The notes: generated by a model not told the origin, from the sequence alone. A stretch of DNA of 64,000 bases from an uncultured Bacteroides sp. (GCA_900542985.1 UQPQ01000010.1:1-64000), one strand, 5' to 3'. Positions 51,476 to 61,056 are shown, numbered from the stretch's first letter. Made by a program: numbers and translations.

Positions 51476-52738
51476 ATGAGGGTACTTATCATCAATACAT
51501 CGGAAAGAACCGGAGGAGCAGCTATTGCCGCCAACCGTTTGATGACAGCGTTAAAAAACAGTGGAATCAAGGCTAAAATGCTGGTACGGGACAAGCAAAC
51601 TGACCAAGTTACCGTTGTTGCACTGAAAAAATCATGGCGTAAGGTAGCACAGTTTGTGTGGGAACGTATTGTCATTTGGAAAGCCAACCATTTTCACAAG
51701 CACAACCTCTTTGCCGTTGATATAGCCAATACAGGTACTGATATTACTTCTTTACCCGAATTCCAGCAAGCAGATGTTATCCATTTACATTGGATTAATC
51801 AAGGAATGCTTTCACTGAAAAGTATCCGCAAAATTTTAGAATCCGGCAAGCCTGTCGTATGGACATTACACGACATGTGGCCTGTCACCGGAATCTGTCA
51901 CCATGCCCGCACATGCGAGAAATATACCAAGCAATGCCATAGTTGCCCACTACTGTACAAAGGCCATAAGCACGACCTTTCTTATCGGATATTCCGCCAG
52001 AAGCAAAAACTATACAGCAACGGAAACATTACTTTTGTAACATGTAGCCAATGGTTGGAAGGACTGGCTAAGAAAAGTGTCCTGACACAAGGACACACTG
52101 TAACCAACATCCCCAATCCAATTAATACGAATTTGTTCCGTCCGCTGGACAAAAAAGCGATTCGGGAAAAACTTCACCTGCCTGCAGACAAAAAGCTACT
52201 ACTCTTCAGTTCCATGAAGATTACCGATAAAAACAAAGGTATTGATTTCTTGGTTGACGCATGTAAGCTGATAACTACACAGTATCCGGAGTTTTCACGT
52301 TCGTTAGGAGTGGTGGTGGTTGGAAAAGAATCACAGCAATATGCAGAGCTTTTCCCTTTCCCAATCTATTGTCTTGATTTCGTTCAGGACGAAAAAGAAA
52401 TTGCCCACATCTACAATGCGGCCGATTTATTTGTCAATCCTTCTCTGCATGAAAATCTTCCCAATACAATCATGGAAGCTATGGCTTGTGGAATACCTTG
52501 TGTAGGTTTTAATACCGGAGGAATTCCCCAAATGATTGACCATCTGCACAACGGCTATATCGCACAATATAAATCGGCAGAAGATTTAGCCAATGGCATT
52601 CATTGGTCACTCACAGAAGGAGATTATGAAAGTCTAAGTGAAGAAGCACGCCGTAAAGTAATGAATTCGTATTCCGAACATACTGTGGCAATGAAATATA
52701 TTCAAATCTATAACCAGATTACAGGAAACAATGCATAA
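51476..52738 (+). CDS. Family 4 glycosyltransferase with four-Cys insertion
   Basis: 420 aa. GT-B fold: N-terminal INTSERTGGAAIAANRL, then VIHLHWINQG and TLHDMWPVTG; C-terminal LLFSSMKITDKNKGIDFLVDA and the donor-binding EX7E motif in HENLPNTIMEAMACGIP. Four cysteines (141, 147, 154, 157) after the WPVTG step look like a zinc site, as in several capsule GT4 enzymes. It overlaps the next gene by 8 nt. The activated sugar is unknown. Confidence 0.9.
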   Translation: MRVLIINTSERTGGAAIAANRLMTALKNSGIKAKMLVRDKQTDQVTVVALKKSWRKVAQFVWERIVIWKANHFHKHNLFAVDIANTGTDITSLPEFQQADVIHLHWINQGMLSLKSIRKILESGKPVVWTLHDMWPVTGICHHARTCEKYTKQCHSCPLLYKGHKHDLSYRIFRQKQKLYSNGNITFVTCSQWLEGLAKKSVLTQGHTVTNIPNPINTNLFRPLDKKAIREKLHLPADKKLLLFSSMKITDKNKGIDFLVDACKLITTQYPEFSRSLGVVVVGKESQQYAELFPFPIYCLDFVQDEKEIAHIYNAADLFVNPSLHENLPNTIMEAMACGIPCVGFNTGGIPQMIDHLHNGYIAQYKSAEDLANGIHWSLTEGDYESLSEEARRKVMNSYSEHTVAMKYIQIYNQITGNNA

Positions 52739-53480
52739 TACCCACTTACATCCCAAGTTCTCCATCATCACTGTGACCTATAATGCAGCCCAAGTTTTGG
52801 AGGATACGATTCAAAGTGTCATCACCCAGACCTATAAGGGAGTGGAATATATCATTATAGACGGAGGGTCAAAGGATGGGACACTGGATATCATCAACCG
52901 CTACAAAACGCATATACACACAGTGATAAGTGAACCAGACAAAGGGTTATACGATGCCATGAATAAAGGTATACGTGTGGCTACGGGCGATTACATCTGT
53001 TTTCTTAATGCCGGCGATGCCTTACACGAAGACGATACACTGTTACTAATGGTACATTCCATTACCGGAGAGGTATTACCGGATGTCTTGTATGGAGAGA
53101 CCCAGCTTGTAGATGAAGAAGGACATTTTGTACGTATGCGACGCCTTTCTGCCCCTGAACAACTGACATGGAAAAGTTTCCAAAAGGGAATGCTGGTATG
53201 CCATCAGGCATTTTTTGCACGACGTGAACTGGTCGAACCGTATGACTTACATTACCGTTTCTCTGCCGATTTCGACTGGTGTATCCGTATCATGAAGAAA
53301 AGCCATAATCTTCATAATACCCACCTTACTTTGATTGATTACCTCAACGAAGGAATGACAACCCGCAATCATAAAGCCTCGCTCAAAGAACGTTTCCACA
53401 TCATGTGCAAGCACTACGGATATGTATCTACCGTACTCCACCACATTGGCTTTGTGTTCCGTCTGCTTTACCGGAAATAA
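52731..53480 (+). CDS. Family 2 glycosyltransferase
   Basis: 249 aa. FSIITVTYNAAQVLEDTIQSVITQ is the GT2 start, with the nucleotide-binding acidic turn DGGSKDG (44-50) and the metal-site variant NAGD (93-96). SADFDWCIRIMKKS provides the catalytic-base region. Such enzymes add single sugars to a lipid carrier or growing glycan. It closes the glycan cluster and is followed by a strong two-way terminator facing the YfhO gene. Confidence 0.93.
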   Translation: MHNTHLHPKFSIITVTYNAAQVLEDTIQSVITQTYKGVEYIIIDGGSKDGTLDIINRYKTHIHTVISEPDKGLYDAMNKGIRVATGDYICFLNAGDALHEDDTLLLMVHSITGEVLPDVLYGETQLVDEEGHFVRMRRLSAPEQLTWKSFQKGMLVCHQAFFARRELVEPYDLHYRFSADFDWCIRIMKKSHNLHNTHLTLIDYLNEGMTTRNHKASLKERFHIMCKHYGYVSTVLHHIGFVFRLLYRK

Positions 53481-53530
53481 GAAAGACAACAGAAGATGAC
53501 ACGGTTTGCTTTGTCACTCACTCAATAAAA

Positions 53531-53574
53531 AATTCCTCATTATACATTGAAAAGACAATGTATAATGAGGAATT
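53531..53574. terminator. Two-way terminator between the GT2 gene and the YfhO gene
   Basis: A perfect 19-bp stem (AATTCCTCATTATACATTG with its complement) and a 6-nt loop. A T tract follows on the minus strand (AATTTTTTATT) and a shorter one on the plus strand (CTTATTTTA). Confidence 0.9.
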
Positions 53575-53600
53575 CTTATTTTATCGTTCTACACGATATA

Positions 53601-56105
53601 TTATGCCTGTGTCTGCTTTTGTCTGCGTATAGACAAGAACAATATCACCAAGGCCCCGGCAATTAACAGCCCCATTGCTATAAATGCAATTGTTTCTGTA
53701 ATATGCAGCGATTTCGGGTCGAAAGTAAAGGTAATAGTGTGTGTTCCTGCCGGTACATTCATTGCACGCAGAATATAATTAGCTCTGCCGTGTGCCACTT
53801 CCTCTCCATCGATGAACGACTGCCATCCCGGATAATAGATTTCGGAGAATACTACCGTTCCACCTTTAGACGATTTCACTTCGTAAGTCAGTGCATTAGG
53901 CTGATATTCTTTCAGCACAATGCTTCTTGTACTGTCTGATACCGACTCTTTTACCGCCTTCACTTCTTCTGCAAACTTCTTATCTACCACAGCAGTAGTA
54001 GCCGGATTCAGATGATGGATTGCTTCTATCTCTTCATTCGCATTATTAGCATACTGAACTTCATCCACAAACCACGCATTACCCAATGCATACGGATTAT
54101 AAATTGGCAATGTCTTTCCTCCTTGTAGCGGGAAAATGAAATAGCGCGTATTCAACATATTCAGCACAGGGAAATGAGAACCGTCCACTTTCTCCATATC
54201 TGCCTGAGCTTCCGGTATCTGTTTAAATAAGTCGGTCATCTCACCCTGTATATGCTCCTCTATCATCTCCTGATAGCGACGCAATTTGGCAGCATGATAA
54301 CCACCGATGCTCTTATGCCAGTACGAAGTATTGTTTTCATTAAACGTATTGGAAGACAGATTCAACACGCGATAATCCAAAGATTTATCCTTCAGTATCT
54401 CTGCGTCAGTCTCAGTCGGTTTCAGGAAAGGCTGCATTTCTGTTCCTTTGGCCACAAATTGCTCATCATACAGATAGCGTTTGTTTACGTTCCACATATC
54501 TGCCAGACATAATACCGTCAGAGCCGCTATCAGCCACGAGGCTTTCATCTTTCCGGCAGCATATGCCCATAGCAAAGCCACTCCAATTACTACAATAAAG
54601 AAACTGCGCCATGCATCGGCAGTGAAGATAGCGACACGCATTTCTTCCAGATTCATCAGAATAGGAGCCAATTGGTCCGCCGGAATAGCATTCTGCAAAG
54701 CAGCCATTTCCATGGTCGACACATAAGACGGGAAAAAGAATCGTGGAGCAATTGCAAACAGCAAGGCAAGTCCTCCGGTAAGTCCCAAACTGATATAAAA
54801 GGCTTTTGCTTTCTCCTTAATCAGGGAAGGACGTTCGATCACTTCTTTCAATGCCATAATAGCCAGCAGGGGAATCGTAAACTCGGCTATGACAAGAATA
54901 GACGATACGGCACGGAATTTATTATACATAGGTATATAATCGATGAAGAAATCGGTCAGCCCCATGAAATTCTTTCCCCATGACAGCAAAATGGAGAAAA
55001 GTGTACCGGCAACCAAAGCCCACTTCATCGGTCCTTGCACTACAAAACATCCTAAAATAAACAGAAAGACAATGAAAGCACCCACATACACCGGACCTGA
55101 TGTTCCCGGCTGCTCACCCCAGTATTGTCCAATCTGACTATACAGCCCCATATACATAGGATCTGCTTTCTTCATAGCAGTCTTATTCTCTGCCAAAGGC
55201 ACCGAAGCCCCACCTTTTACATTGGGAACAAGCAGAGAGAAGGTTTCCCCTATACCATAACTCCATTGAGTAATATAGTCACGTTCCAAACCACTACCCG
55301 TCTGATTAGCCGAATTTTCTTTTACCAGTTCACTCTTTCCGCGCATACTCTCTTTACTGTACTGGTAAGTATGATACAAATTGGAAAGATTGATACACAC
55401 ACCCACCAGTCCGGCCACAACCAATACCCCCGATGCTTTAAGGAAACGAGGTAATTGTTTTTCCTTCCAGGCAATCACTCCATATGCCACAGCCATAAAC
55501 AGCATGACAAACAAGAAGTAGTAACTCATCTGAGCATGATTGGACGCAATCTGCAAGGCTACAAATAATGCCGTAAGCAAACTGCCCGACAAATATTTCC
55601 CTCTATACACCAACACCATTCCGGCAATTGTAGGCGGAATATAAGCCAATGTCACAAACTTCCAGATGTGTCCGGCAGCTATAATGATAAAGAAATAAGA
55701 AGAGAATGCCCATACAATAGCTCCCAAAGCCGACATCCATACCTTGAAATTAAATGCACGCAACAAGATATAAAATCCCAACAGCATGACAAATACATAC
55801 CACACATAAGTAGGAAGAAAAAGGCTGTACACATTTTGTACATAGTTCAGCATACGGCTCGATTCATAACTGGGAGCAAGCTGGTAAGTAGGCATTCCTC
55901 CAAACAAAGAATTGGTCCAGCGAGTCGATTCTCCGGTACGACCATAATATTCCTTCGCTTCCTGACCGGCTCCAATACCGGCTACTGCATCGTGTTGCGC
56001 CAAAATACGTCCTTCGGTAACTGCCGGATAAAAATAGGCAAACGAAAGAACTGCAAACAATACAACTGCCACGATATCAGGTAGTAGTTTCTTCAGTAAA
56101 TTCAT
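53601..56105 (-). CDS. YfhO-family integral membrane protein
   Basis: 834 aa from the ATG at 56105 (MNLLKKLLPDIVAVV). An upstream reading from 56183 runs over the divergent promoter. About 12 membrane helices precede a roughly 250-residue extracytoplasmic C-terminal domain, with a final helix near the end. YfhO in Bacillus is a putative glycosyltransferase that decorates lipoteichoic acid (GT-C fold). The short motif EGRILAQHDAVAG after the first helix matches the family's acidic loop. In Gram-negative Bacteroidetes the acceptor is unknown, but a nearby glycan cluster makes a surface-sugar role reasonable. Confidence 0.9.
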   Translation of the reverse strand: MNLLKKLLPDIVAVVLFAVLSFAYFYPAVTEGRILAQHDAVAGIGAGQEAKEYYGRTGESTRWTNSLFGGMPTYQLAPSYESSRMLNYVQNVYSLFLPTYVWYVFVMLLGFYILLRAFNFKVWMSALGAIVWAFSSYFFIIIAAGHIWKFVTLAYIPPTIAGMVLVYRGKYLSGSLLTALFVALQIASNHAQMSYYFLFVMLFMAVAYGVIAWKEKQLPRFLKASGVLVVAGLVGVCINLSNLYHTYQYSKESMRGKSELVKENSANQTGSGLERDYITQWSYGIGETFSLLVPNVKGGASVPLAENKTAMKKADPMYMGLYSQIGQYWGEQPGTSGPVYVGAFIVFLFILGCFVVQGPMKWALVAGTLFSILLSWGKNFMGLTDFFIDYIPMYNKFRAVSSILVIAEFTIPLLAIMALKEVIERPSLIKEKAKAFYISLGLTGGLALLFAIAPRFFFPSYVSTMEMAALQNAIPADQLAPILMNLEEMRVAIFTADAWRSFFIVVIGVALLWAYAAGKMKASWLIAALTVLCLADMWNVNKRYLYDEQFVAKGTEMQPFLKPTETDAEILKDKSLDYRVLNLSSNTFNENNTSYWHKSIGGYHAAKLRRYQEMIEEHIQGEMTDLFKQIPEAQADMEKVDGSHFPVLNMLNTRYFIFPLQGGKTLPIYNPYALGNAWFVDEVQYANNANEEIEAIHHLNPATTAVVDKKFAEEVKAVKESVSDSTRSIVLKEYQPNALTYEVKSSKGGTVVFSEIYYPGWQSFIDGEEVAHGRANYILRAMNVPAGTHTITFTFDPKSLHITETIAFIAMGLLIAGALVILFLSIRRQKQTQA

Positions 56106-56140
56106 AGCAAAATCGTCTATTAATAAATGTTTTCGGAGAG

Positions 56141-56148
56141 CAAAGATA
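56141..56148 (-). promoter_or_regulatory. -7 box for the YfhO-family gene
   Basis: TATCTTTG on the minus strand, 36 nt before the ATG at 56105. Confidence 0.5.
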
Positions 56149-56201
56149 ACATAATACTCCTTGAAAAGTAGTAACTTTACCACCGAAAATAGAATTTTAA
56201 T

Positions 56202-56897
56202 ATGAAAATAGGAATCATTACTGCCATGTCTTCAGAACAGAAGCAACTGGCCAACCAACTGGAAAACAAAACCGAACGTACAGAAGGTCCTTTTACCTAT
56301 ACGGAAGGAACCATTAAAAACAATACTATTATCCTGATGCAATGTGGTATCGGGAAAGTAAACGCAGCAGCCGGCTCGGTTGAGCTGATCCGCAACTTTC
56401 ACCCCGACTGTATCATCAGTACCGGTGTAGCCGGAGGTATTGATACTTGCCTGAAAGTGATGGATGTAGTAGCCAGCCGCCAGATTGTATACCACGATGT
56501 ATGGTGCGGAGAAGGCAATGCATACGGACAGATTCAAGGCTTGCCTACTTTCTTCGAGGGTAATGAAACTCTATACAATTGTGCATTGTCGCTCGATACA
56601 GAAACTGCGATTCACGGAGGTCTGATTTGCAGTGGCGATAAATTCATCACCGACCAGAGTGAACTAGAAGCCATTAAGGGAAATTTCCCAGAAGGGCTGG
56701 CAGTTGACATGGAGTCGGCAGCTATCGCACAGGTTTGCTATTTATATAAGGTACCATTCATCAGCTTCCGTATCATCAGCGATACACCGGGAGCCGACAA
56801 GCATTTCGAACAGTATCAGAATTTCTGGGGAGAAATGGCAGACCGCTCTTTCCATGTCACAGAAACATTCTTGAAAGCATTACCTAATAAGATTTAG
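56202..56897 (+). CDS. mtnN: 5'-methylthioadenosine/S-adenosylhomocysteine nucleosidase
   Basis: 231 aa. MKIGIITAMSSEQKQL, IISTGVAGGID and SGDKFI are the base- and ribose-contact motifs. VDMESAAIAQVC contains the catalytic Glu/Met region. The enzyme cleaves SAH to adenine and S-ribosylhomocysteine and MTA to adenine and methylthioribose. The next gene is luxS, which acts on S-ribosylhomocysteine, so the two form the SAH detoxification route that also makes autoinducer-2. Confidence 0.97.
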   Translation: MKIGIITAMSSEQKQLANQLENKTERTEGPFTYTEGTIKNNTIILMQCGIGKVNAAAGSVELIRNFHPDCIISTGVAGGIDTCLKVMDVVASRQIVYHDVWCGEGNAYGQIQGLPTFFEGNETLYNCALSLDTETAIHGGLICSGDKFITDQSELEAIKGNFPEGLAVDMESAAIAQVCYLYKVPFISFRIISDTPGADKHFEQYQNFWGEMADRSFHVTETFLKALPNKI

Positions 56898-57089
56898 ATT
56901 TTAAGTTTGTGAGTTTTTATATCTGAACGGGCAGATTTTGTATGGGTTGAACTGGCAAGCCTGTAAACGGTAAGCAGACAAACTCAATAATTAGCAGACC
57001 AAGCTATGTTATAAGTAAAAATGAAACCCAAGAATTCAAAAGTTCAAACAAACTTAAAAACTAAAGAACTCAAAAACTCAAAAAAACAT

Positions 57090-57569
57090 ATGAAGAAGAT
57101 TCCAAGCTTTACCATCGACCATATCCACCTGTTGCGTGGTATTTATGTGTCTCGTCGGGATGAGGTAGGCAATGAAATTGTAACTACCTTCGATATCCGT
57201 ATGAAAGAGCCCAACCGTGAACCGGCTCTGAGTCCTTCTGCCATCCACACGATGGAGCACCTGGCAGCTACATTCCTGCGCAACCATCCGGTATGGGCAG
57301 ATAAGATTATCTACTGGGGACCTATGGGATGTCTTACCGGCAATTATCTGGTAATGAAAGGTGAACTCGAATCGAAAGATATTCTTCCACTGATGCAGGA
57401 AACCTTCCGCTTCATTGCCGAATTTGAAGGAGATGTACCCGGAGCTACAGCCAGAGATTGCGGAAATTATCTCATGATGAATCTGCCGATGGCTAAGTGG
57501 GAAGCGGCCAAATACCTGCACGAAGTACTGGAGCAGGCTACAGAGGCCAATCTGCAATACCCACAGTAA
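57090..57569 (+). CDS. luxS: S-ribosylhomocysteine lyase (LuxS)
   Basis: 159 aa from the ATG at 57090 ([17 protein letters not shown]); a longer reading from 57021 is not conserved. The metal ligands are His53 and His57 in HTMEHL and Cys124 in ARDCGNY; the catalytic Cys is Cys81 in GPMGCLTG. LuxS splits S-ribosylhomocysteine into homocysteine and DPD, the precursor of autoinducer-2. The 192-bp gap after mtnN is AT-rich with no clear signal. Confidence 0.97.
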   Translation: MKKIPSFTIDHIHLLRGIYVSRRDEVGNEIVTTFDIRMKEPNREPALSPSAIHTMEHLAATFLRNHPVWADKIIYWGPMGCLTGNYLVMKGELESKDILPLMQETFRFIAEFEGDVPGATARDCGNYLMMNLPMAKWEAAKYLHEVLEQATEANLQYPQ

Positions 57570-57595
57570 ACCGAAAGTTATACACATATTGTTGA

Positions 57596-57641
57596 AAAAT
57601 CCTTGTCTGTCATATTTTATACTATGACAGGCAAGGATTTT
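57596..57641 (+). terminator. Hairpin after luxS
   Basis: AAAATCCTTG (57596-57605) pairs with CAAGGATTTT (57632-57641). An inner CTGTCATA / TATGACAG stem continues the same helix after one mismatched base. It ends in TTTTC, a weak T tract. Confidence 0.75.
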
Positions 57642-57705
57642 CAAGTATATATCCGTTGCTTGGGGTTATAGCAATAAAACCATAAAGCAACTGTTGTGTT
57701 CTTTA

Positions 57706-57779
57706 TCCGACGACGTCGGCTGCACACCCAACGCCGTTGTCCGTACAATCGACAACGCGGTTCATACAGCCGACGACGG
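57706..57779. repeat. GC-rich inverted repeat element, copy 2
   Basis: Outer arms contain CGTCGGCTG (57714-57722) and CAGCCGACG. Inner arms AACGCCGTTGT (57730-57740) and ACAACGCGGTT (57752-57762) pair at 9 of 11 positions. It resembles the element at 23305-23380 in GC-rich CGTCGG arms and in standing out from AT-rich DNA. Confidence 0.65.
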
Positions 57780-57856
57780 CAATGTAACGGCATGTCCCGA
57801 CACATAAAGCCGGATGACTAATCACAAAAAATATCACTCTCCCTTGGGGGATAAAC

Positions 57857-57896
57857 AAAAAGTCCTGCCTTCCTTTGTAAGAAAAGCAGGACTTTT
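57857..57896 (-). terminator. Terminator after rpsO
   Basis: AAAAGTCCTGC / GCAGGACTTTT with an 18-nt loop. On the minus strand it runs into TTTTTGTTT, 26 nt past the rpsO stop. Confidence 0.85.
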
Positions 57897-57921
57897 GTGT
57901 TTGTTTGCAGCAAGTAACGGA

Positions 57922-58191
57922 TTACTTACGCAGACCGAGTTCTTTTACAATAGCACGGTATCTTTCGATATCGCGGCGCTTCAGGTAGTCCAGCAAAGAA
58001 CGACGCTTACCTACCAAAGTTGTCAGAGCTCTTTCAGTGCTATAATCTTTTCTGTTGAGCTTCATGTGCTCAGTCAGGTGAGAAATACGGTATGAAAACA
58101 ATGCTATCTGCGCTTCAGGTGAGCCAGTATCAGTGTTAGACTTTCCGTACTTTCCAAAGATTTCTTGTTTTTTAGCTGCGTCTAAATACAT
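57922..58191 (-). CDS. rpsO: 30S ribosomal protein S15
   Basis: 89 aa, the usual length. YLDAAKKQEIFGKYGKSNTDTGSPEAQIALFSYRI opens the four-helix fold, and HMKLNRKDYSTERALTTLVGKRRSLLDYL is the 16S rRNA-binding loop region. S15 nucleates assembly of the 30S platform. It is a single gene with its own promoter and terminator. In E. coli S15 represses its own mRNA; whether that occurs here is not visible. Confidence 0.98.
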   Translation of the reverse strand: MYLDAAKKQEIFGKYGKSNTDTGSPEAQIALFSYRISHLTEHMKLNRKDYSTERALTTLVGKRRSLLDYLKRRDIERYRAIVKELGLRK

Positions 58192-58231
58192 AATTTTGAC
58201 TTTTTAAAATGTATAAATTTGATTTGCGGTG

Positions 58232-58261
58232 CAAAGGTAAAGATAATCTTCCAAATAACAA
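58232..58261 (-). promoter_or_regulatory. rpsO promoter
   Basis: On the minus strand there is a TTG at 58259-58261 and TACCTTTG at 58232-58239, 19 nt apart. The leader would be about 35 nt. Confidence 0.7.
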
Positions 58262-58352
58262 TGAGTTAAGCCCAAAAATATTAATAAAAAGAGAATAAGC
58301 TATTCCATTATCCACTACCTTTACATCTACAAATTGTTTTCAAAGCAAAAAC

Positions 58353-59150
58353 ATGCCCAATAATAAGTATATGTATACAGATATTTCTCTCCATAAAACA
58401 GAACTTTATCTTCTGAAAAAAGGCATCAAGATAGAAGATATTGCCAGCTTTACTTTCATGCAACCTTATAAAATCCGAGCCAGACGCTGTAAACCTTATT
58501 GGCACAATTTAGGTGGAACAGGCATTTTCATTTTCACCCTTCAATCCGGTTTTGTACGTGCCATCCAGCTTGCTCCTTTTCAAGCCCACAAAGCTACGGC
58601 CATTCTCCAGCTGTTAAAACAGCATGCTATTCCGTTCACTAACTATCAGCACTTGCAGACGGTATCAGATGCACCGGTTTCTTCCCGCACTTACCATCGA
58701 TACTCCAAGTACATGTCTTTTTCCGTACAGGGTATGGTATGGATCCTTATTTTGCTGTTATCCATGATATATGCTTTACCCAACATCCACACTCTTGTCA
58801 CTTATTATATTACCATTTTCACAATCGGATTTACGGTTTTAAGCCTATTCTTTATGATATACATGACTTTCTTAGTCCAACATTACCTGATACTGGATTC
58901 CCATCACATGATATTGAAAGGACTATTCCACAGCCATGTTTTTGCATACGATGATATCCGGAAACTGAACTTCGATATCAGAGCAACGGCCAGACGCGAC
59001 CCACCTTTAGACCTAGAATTCATCGACAAAGATTTCACCTACCACGTTTTCGCCACCGACTGGATAGAAAAATGTTGCATCGACGAAATAGTAGAGATTT
59101 TAAAAAGCAAAGGAATTGACACAACCAACAGTATAAAGTTTCCATGGTAA
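58353..59150 (+). CDS. Membrane protein of unknown function with two helices
   Basis: 265 aa that I do not recognise. An N-terminal soluble domain (1-118) has KTELYLLKKGIKIEDIASFTFMQPYKIRARR. Two adjacent membrane helices follow (about 125-145 and 152-175). A C-terminal domain repeats strand-turn elements, YLILDSHHMILKGLFHSHVFAYDDIRKLNF, which look like bacterial PH-type (bPH) domains. The layout, soluble-TM-TM-bPH-like, is common in Bacteroidetes genes of unknown role. It is divergent from rpsO and precedes typA by 100 bp. Confidence 0.72.
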   Translation: MPNNKYMYTDISLHKTELYLLKKGIKIEDIASFTFMQPYKIRARRCKPYWHNLGGTGIFIFTLQSGFVRAIQLAPFQAHKATAILQLLKQHAIPFTNYQHLQTVSDAPVSSRTYHRYSKYMSFSVQGMVWILILLLSMIYALPNIHTLVTYYITIFTIGFTVLSLFFMIYMTFLVQHYLILDSHHMILKGLFHSHVFAYDDIRKLNFDIRATARRDPPLDLEFIDKDFTYHVFATDWIEKCCIDEIVEILKSKGIDTTNSIKFPW

Positions 59151-59220
59151 GTAAACATACTCCATAAACTTTATTCGCCCAAAATCAAGATTTTCACTAT
59201 AATTATTGAAGAAAAAATCG

Positions 59221-59228
59221 TAAATTTG
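59221..59228 (+). promoter_or_regulatory. -7 box for typA
   Basis: TAAATTTG fits TAnnTTTG and lies 22 nt before the typA ATG. A TTG is present at 59206-59208, but it is too close to be a standard -33 element. Confidence 0.45.
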
Positions 59229-59250
59229 CGACCAAATATATAGGTATAGT

Positions 59251-61056
59251 ATGCAAGACATTAGAAACATTGCCATTATTGCCCACGTAGACCATGGAAA
59301 GACTACACTGGTGGACAAAATGATGCTGGCGGGACACTTATTCCGCAATGACCAAACCAATGGTGAATTGGTGCTGGATAACAACGATCTGGAACGTGAA
59401 AGAGGGATTACAATCCTTTCTAAAAACGTATCCATCAATTACAAGGGTACAAAAATTAATATCATCGATACTCCGGGACACGCCGACTTCGGAGGTGAAG
59501 TGGAACGTGTATTGAATATGGCAGACGGATGTATTCTGTTGGTAGATGCATTCGAAGGTCCTATGCCACAGACCCGTTTTGTGCTGCAAAAAGCATTACA
59601 AATTGGCTTGAAACCAATTGTGGTTGTAAACAAGGTAGATAAACCGAACTGCCGTCCGGAAGAAGTATACGAAATGGTATTCGATCTGATGTTCAGTTTG
59701 AACGCTACAGAAGACCAGCTCGACTTCCCGGTAGTATACGGTTCTGCAAAGAATAACTGGATGGGCGAAGACTGGAAGACTCCAACCGGTACCATTACCC
59801 CTCTGCTGGATGCTATCATCAAATATATTCCTGCTCCAAAACAGTTGGAAGGTACACCACAAATGTTGATTACATCATTGGATTACTCTTCGTATACCGG
59901 ACGTATTGCCGTAGGACGTGTACACAGAGGAACCTTGAAAGAAGGTATGAACATTACATTGGCAAAACGTGATGGTTCGATGGTAAAATCGAAAATCAAG
60001 GAAGTACATACTTTCGAAGGATTAGGACGCAAGAAAGTGGAATCGGTTTCTTCGGGTGATATTTGTGCTATCGTAGGTGTGGAAGGATTTGAAATCGGTG
60101 ATACAATCTGTGATTTCGAAAATCCGGAAGCATTGCCACCGATTGCCATCGACGAACCGACCATGAGCATGCTCTTTACAATCAACGACTCTCCGTTCTT
60201 TGGTAAGGAAGGTAAGTTTGTAACTTCACGCCATATTCATGACCGTCTGATGAAAGAATTGGACAAAAACCTGGCTTTGCGTGTACGCAAAACAGAAAAC
60301 GAAGACGGAAAATGGATTGTATCGGGACGTGGTGTGCTTCACCTGTCTGTATTGATTGAAACCATGCGCCGTGAAGGATACGAACTTCAGGTAGGTCAGC
60401 CACAGGTTATCTTCAAGGAAATAGACGGTGTAAAATGCGAACCGATTGAAGAGCTGACTATCAGCGTACCCGAAGAGTTCGCCAGCAAGATGATTGATAT
60501 GGTAACTCGCCGTAAAGGTGAAATGGTATCAATGGAAACTCAGGGCGACCGTGTCAACATTGAATTCGACATGCCTTCACGTGGTATCATCGGTCTGCGT
60601 ACTAACGTCCTGACTGCTTCACAAGGAGAAGCTATCATGGCACACCGCTTCAAAGAATATCAGCCGTTCAAGGGAGATATTCCTCGCCGTACAAACGGTT
60701 CAATGATTGCAATGGAAAGCGGAACAGCCTTTGCGTATGCTATTGATAAGTTGCAGGATCGTGGTAAGTTCTTTATCTATCCGCAAGACGAAGTATATGC
60801 CGGTCAGGTAGTAGGTGAACACGTTCACGAAAACGACTTGGTAATCAACGTAACCAAATCGAAGAAACTTACCAACATGCGTGCTTCAGGTTCGGATGAT
60901 AAAGCTCGTATTATTCCACCGGTTATTTTCTCTTTGGAAGAAGCACTGGAATATATCAAGGAAGATGAATACGTAGAAGTAACTCCGAAAAGCATGCGTA
61001 TGCGTAAAGTAATCTTGGATGAAATAGAACGTAAACGTGCTAATAAAAACAACTAA
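59251..61056 (+). CDS. typA: Ribosome-associated GTPase TypA/BipA
   Basis: 601 aa. The translational GTPase G1 motif AHVDHGKTTL (11-20), RERGITI, DTPGHADF and the NKVD guanine motif are intact. EF-G-like domains follow, then the BipA-specific C-terminal domain with KSKKLTNMRASGSDDKARI. BipA binds 70S ribosomes under stress or cold and helps 50S assembly. The gene is monocistronic with its own -7 box and a perfect terminator. Confidence 0.97.
   Translation: MQDIRNIAIIAHVDHGKTTLVDKMMLAGHLFRNDQTNGELVLDNNDLERERGITILSKNVSINYKGTKINIIDTPGHADFGGEVERVLNMADGCILLVDAFEGPMPQTRFVLQKALQIGLKPIVVVNKVDKPNCRPEEVYEMVFDLMFSLNATEDQLDFPVVYGSAKNNWMGEDWKTPTGTITPLLDAIIKYIPAPKQLEGTPQMLITSLDYSSYTGRIAVGRVHRGTLKEGMNITLAKRDGSMVKSKIKEVHTFEGLGRKKVESVSSGDICAIVGVEGFEIGDTICDFENPEALPPIAIDEPTMSMLFTINDSPFFGKEGKFVTSRHIHDRLMKELDKNLALRVRKTENEDGKWIVSGRGVLHLSVLIETMRREGYELQVGQPQVIFKEIDGVKCEPIEELTISVPEEFASKMIDMVTRRKGEMVSMETQGDRVNIEFDMPSRGIIGLRTNVLTASQGEAIMAHRFKEYQPFKGDIPRRTNGSMIAMESGTAFAYAIDKLQDRGKFFIYPQDEVYAGQVVGEHVHENDLVINVTKSKKLTNMRASGSDDKARIIPPVIFSLEEALEYIKEDEYVEVTPKSMRMRKVILDEIERKRANKNN

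Larger units (their letters stand above)
57570..57921. other. Intergenic region between the convergent luxS and rpsO genes
   Basis: 352 bp. It contains a luxS hairpin (57596-57641), a GC-rich inverted-repeat element (57706-57779) and the rpsO terminator (57857-57896). No gene is visible. Confidence 0.65.

Noticed and set aside
45360..53480. The glycan cluster as a phase-variable capsule locus
   Set aside because: No UpxY/UpxZ-type regulator, invertible promoter repeats or polymerase gene is visible.
57021..57089. Upstream extension of luxS to 57021
   Set aside because: The added residues are low-complexity Lys/Asn, and the family begins at [11 protein letters not shown].
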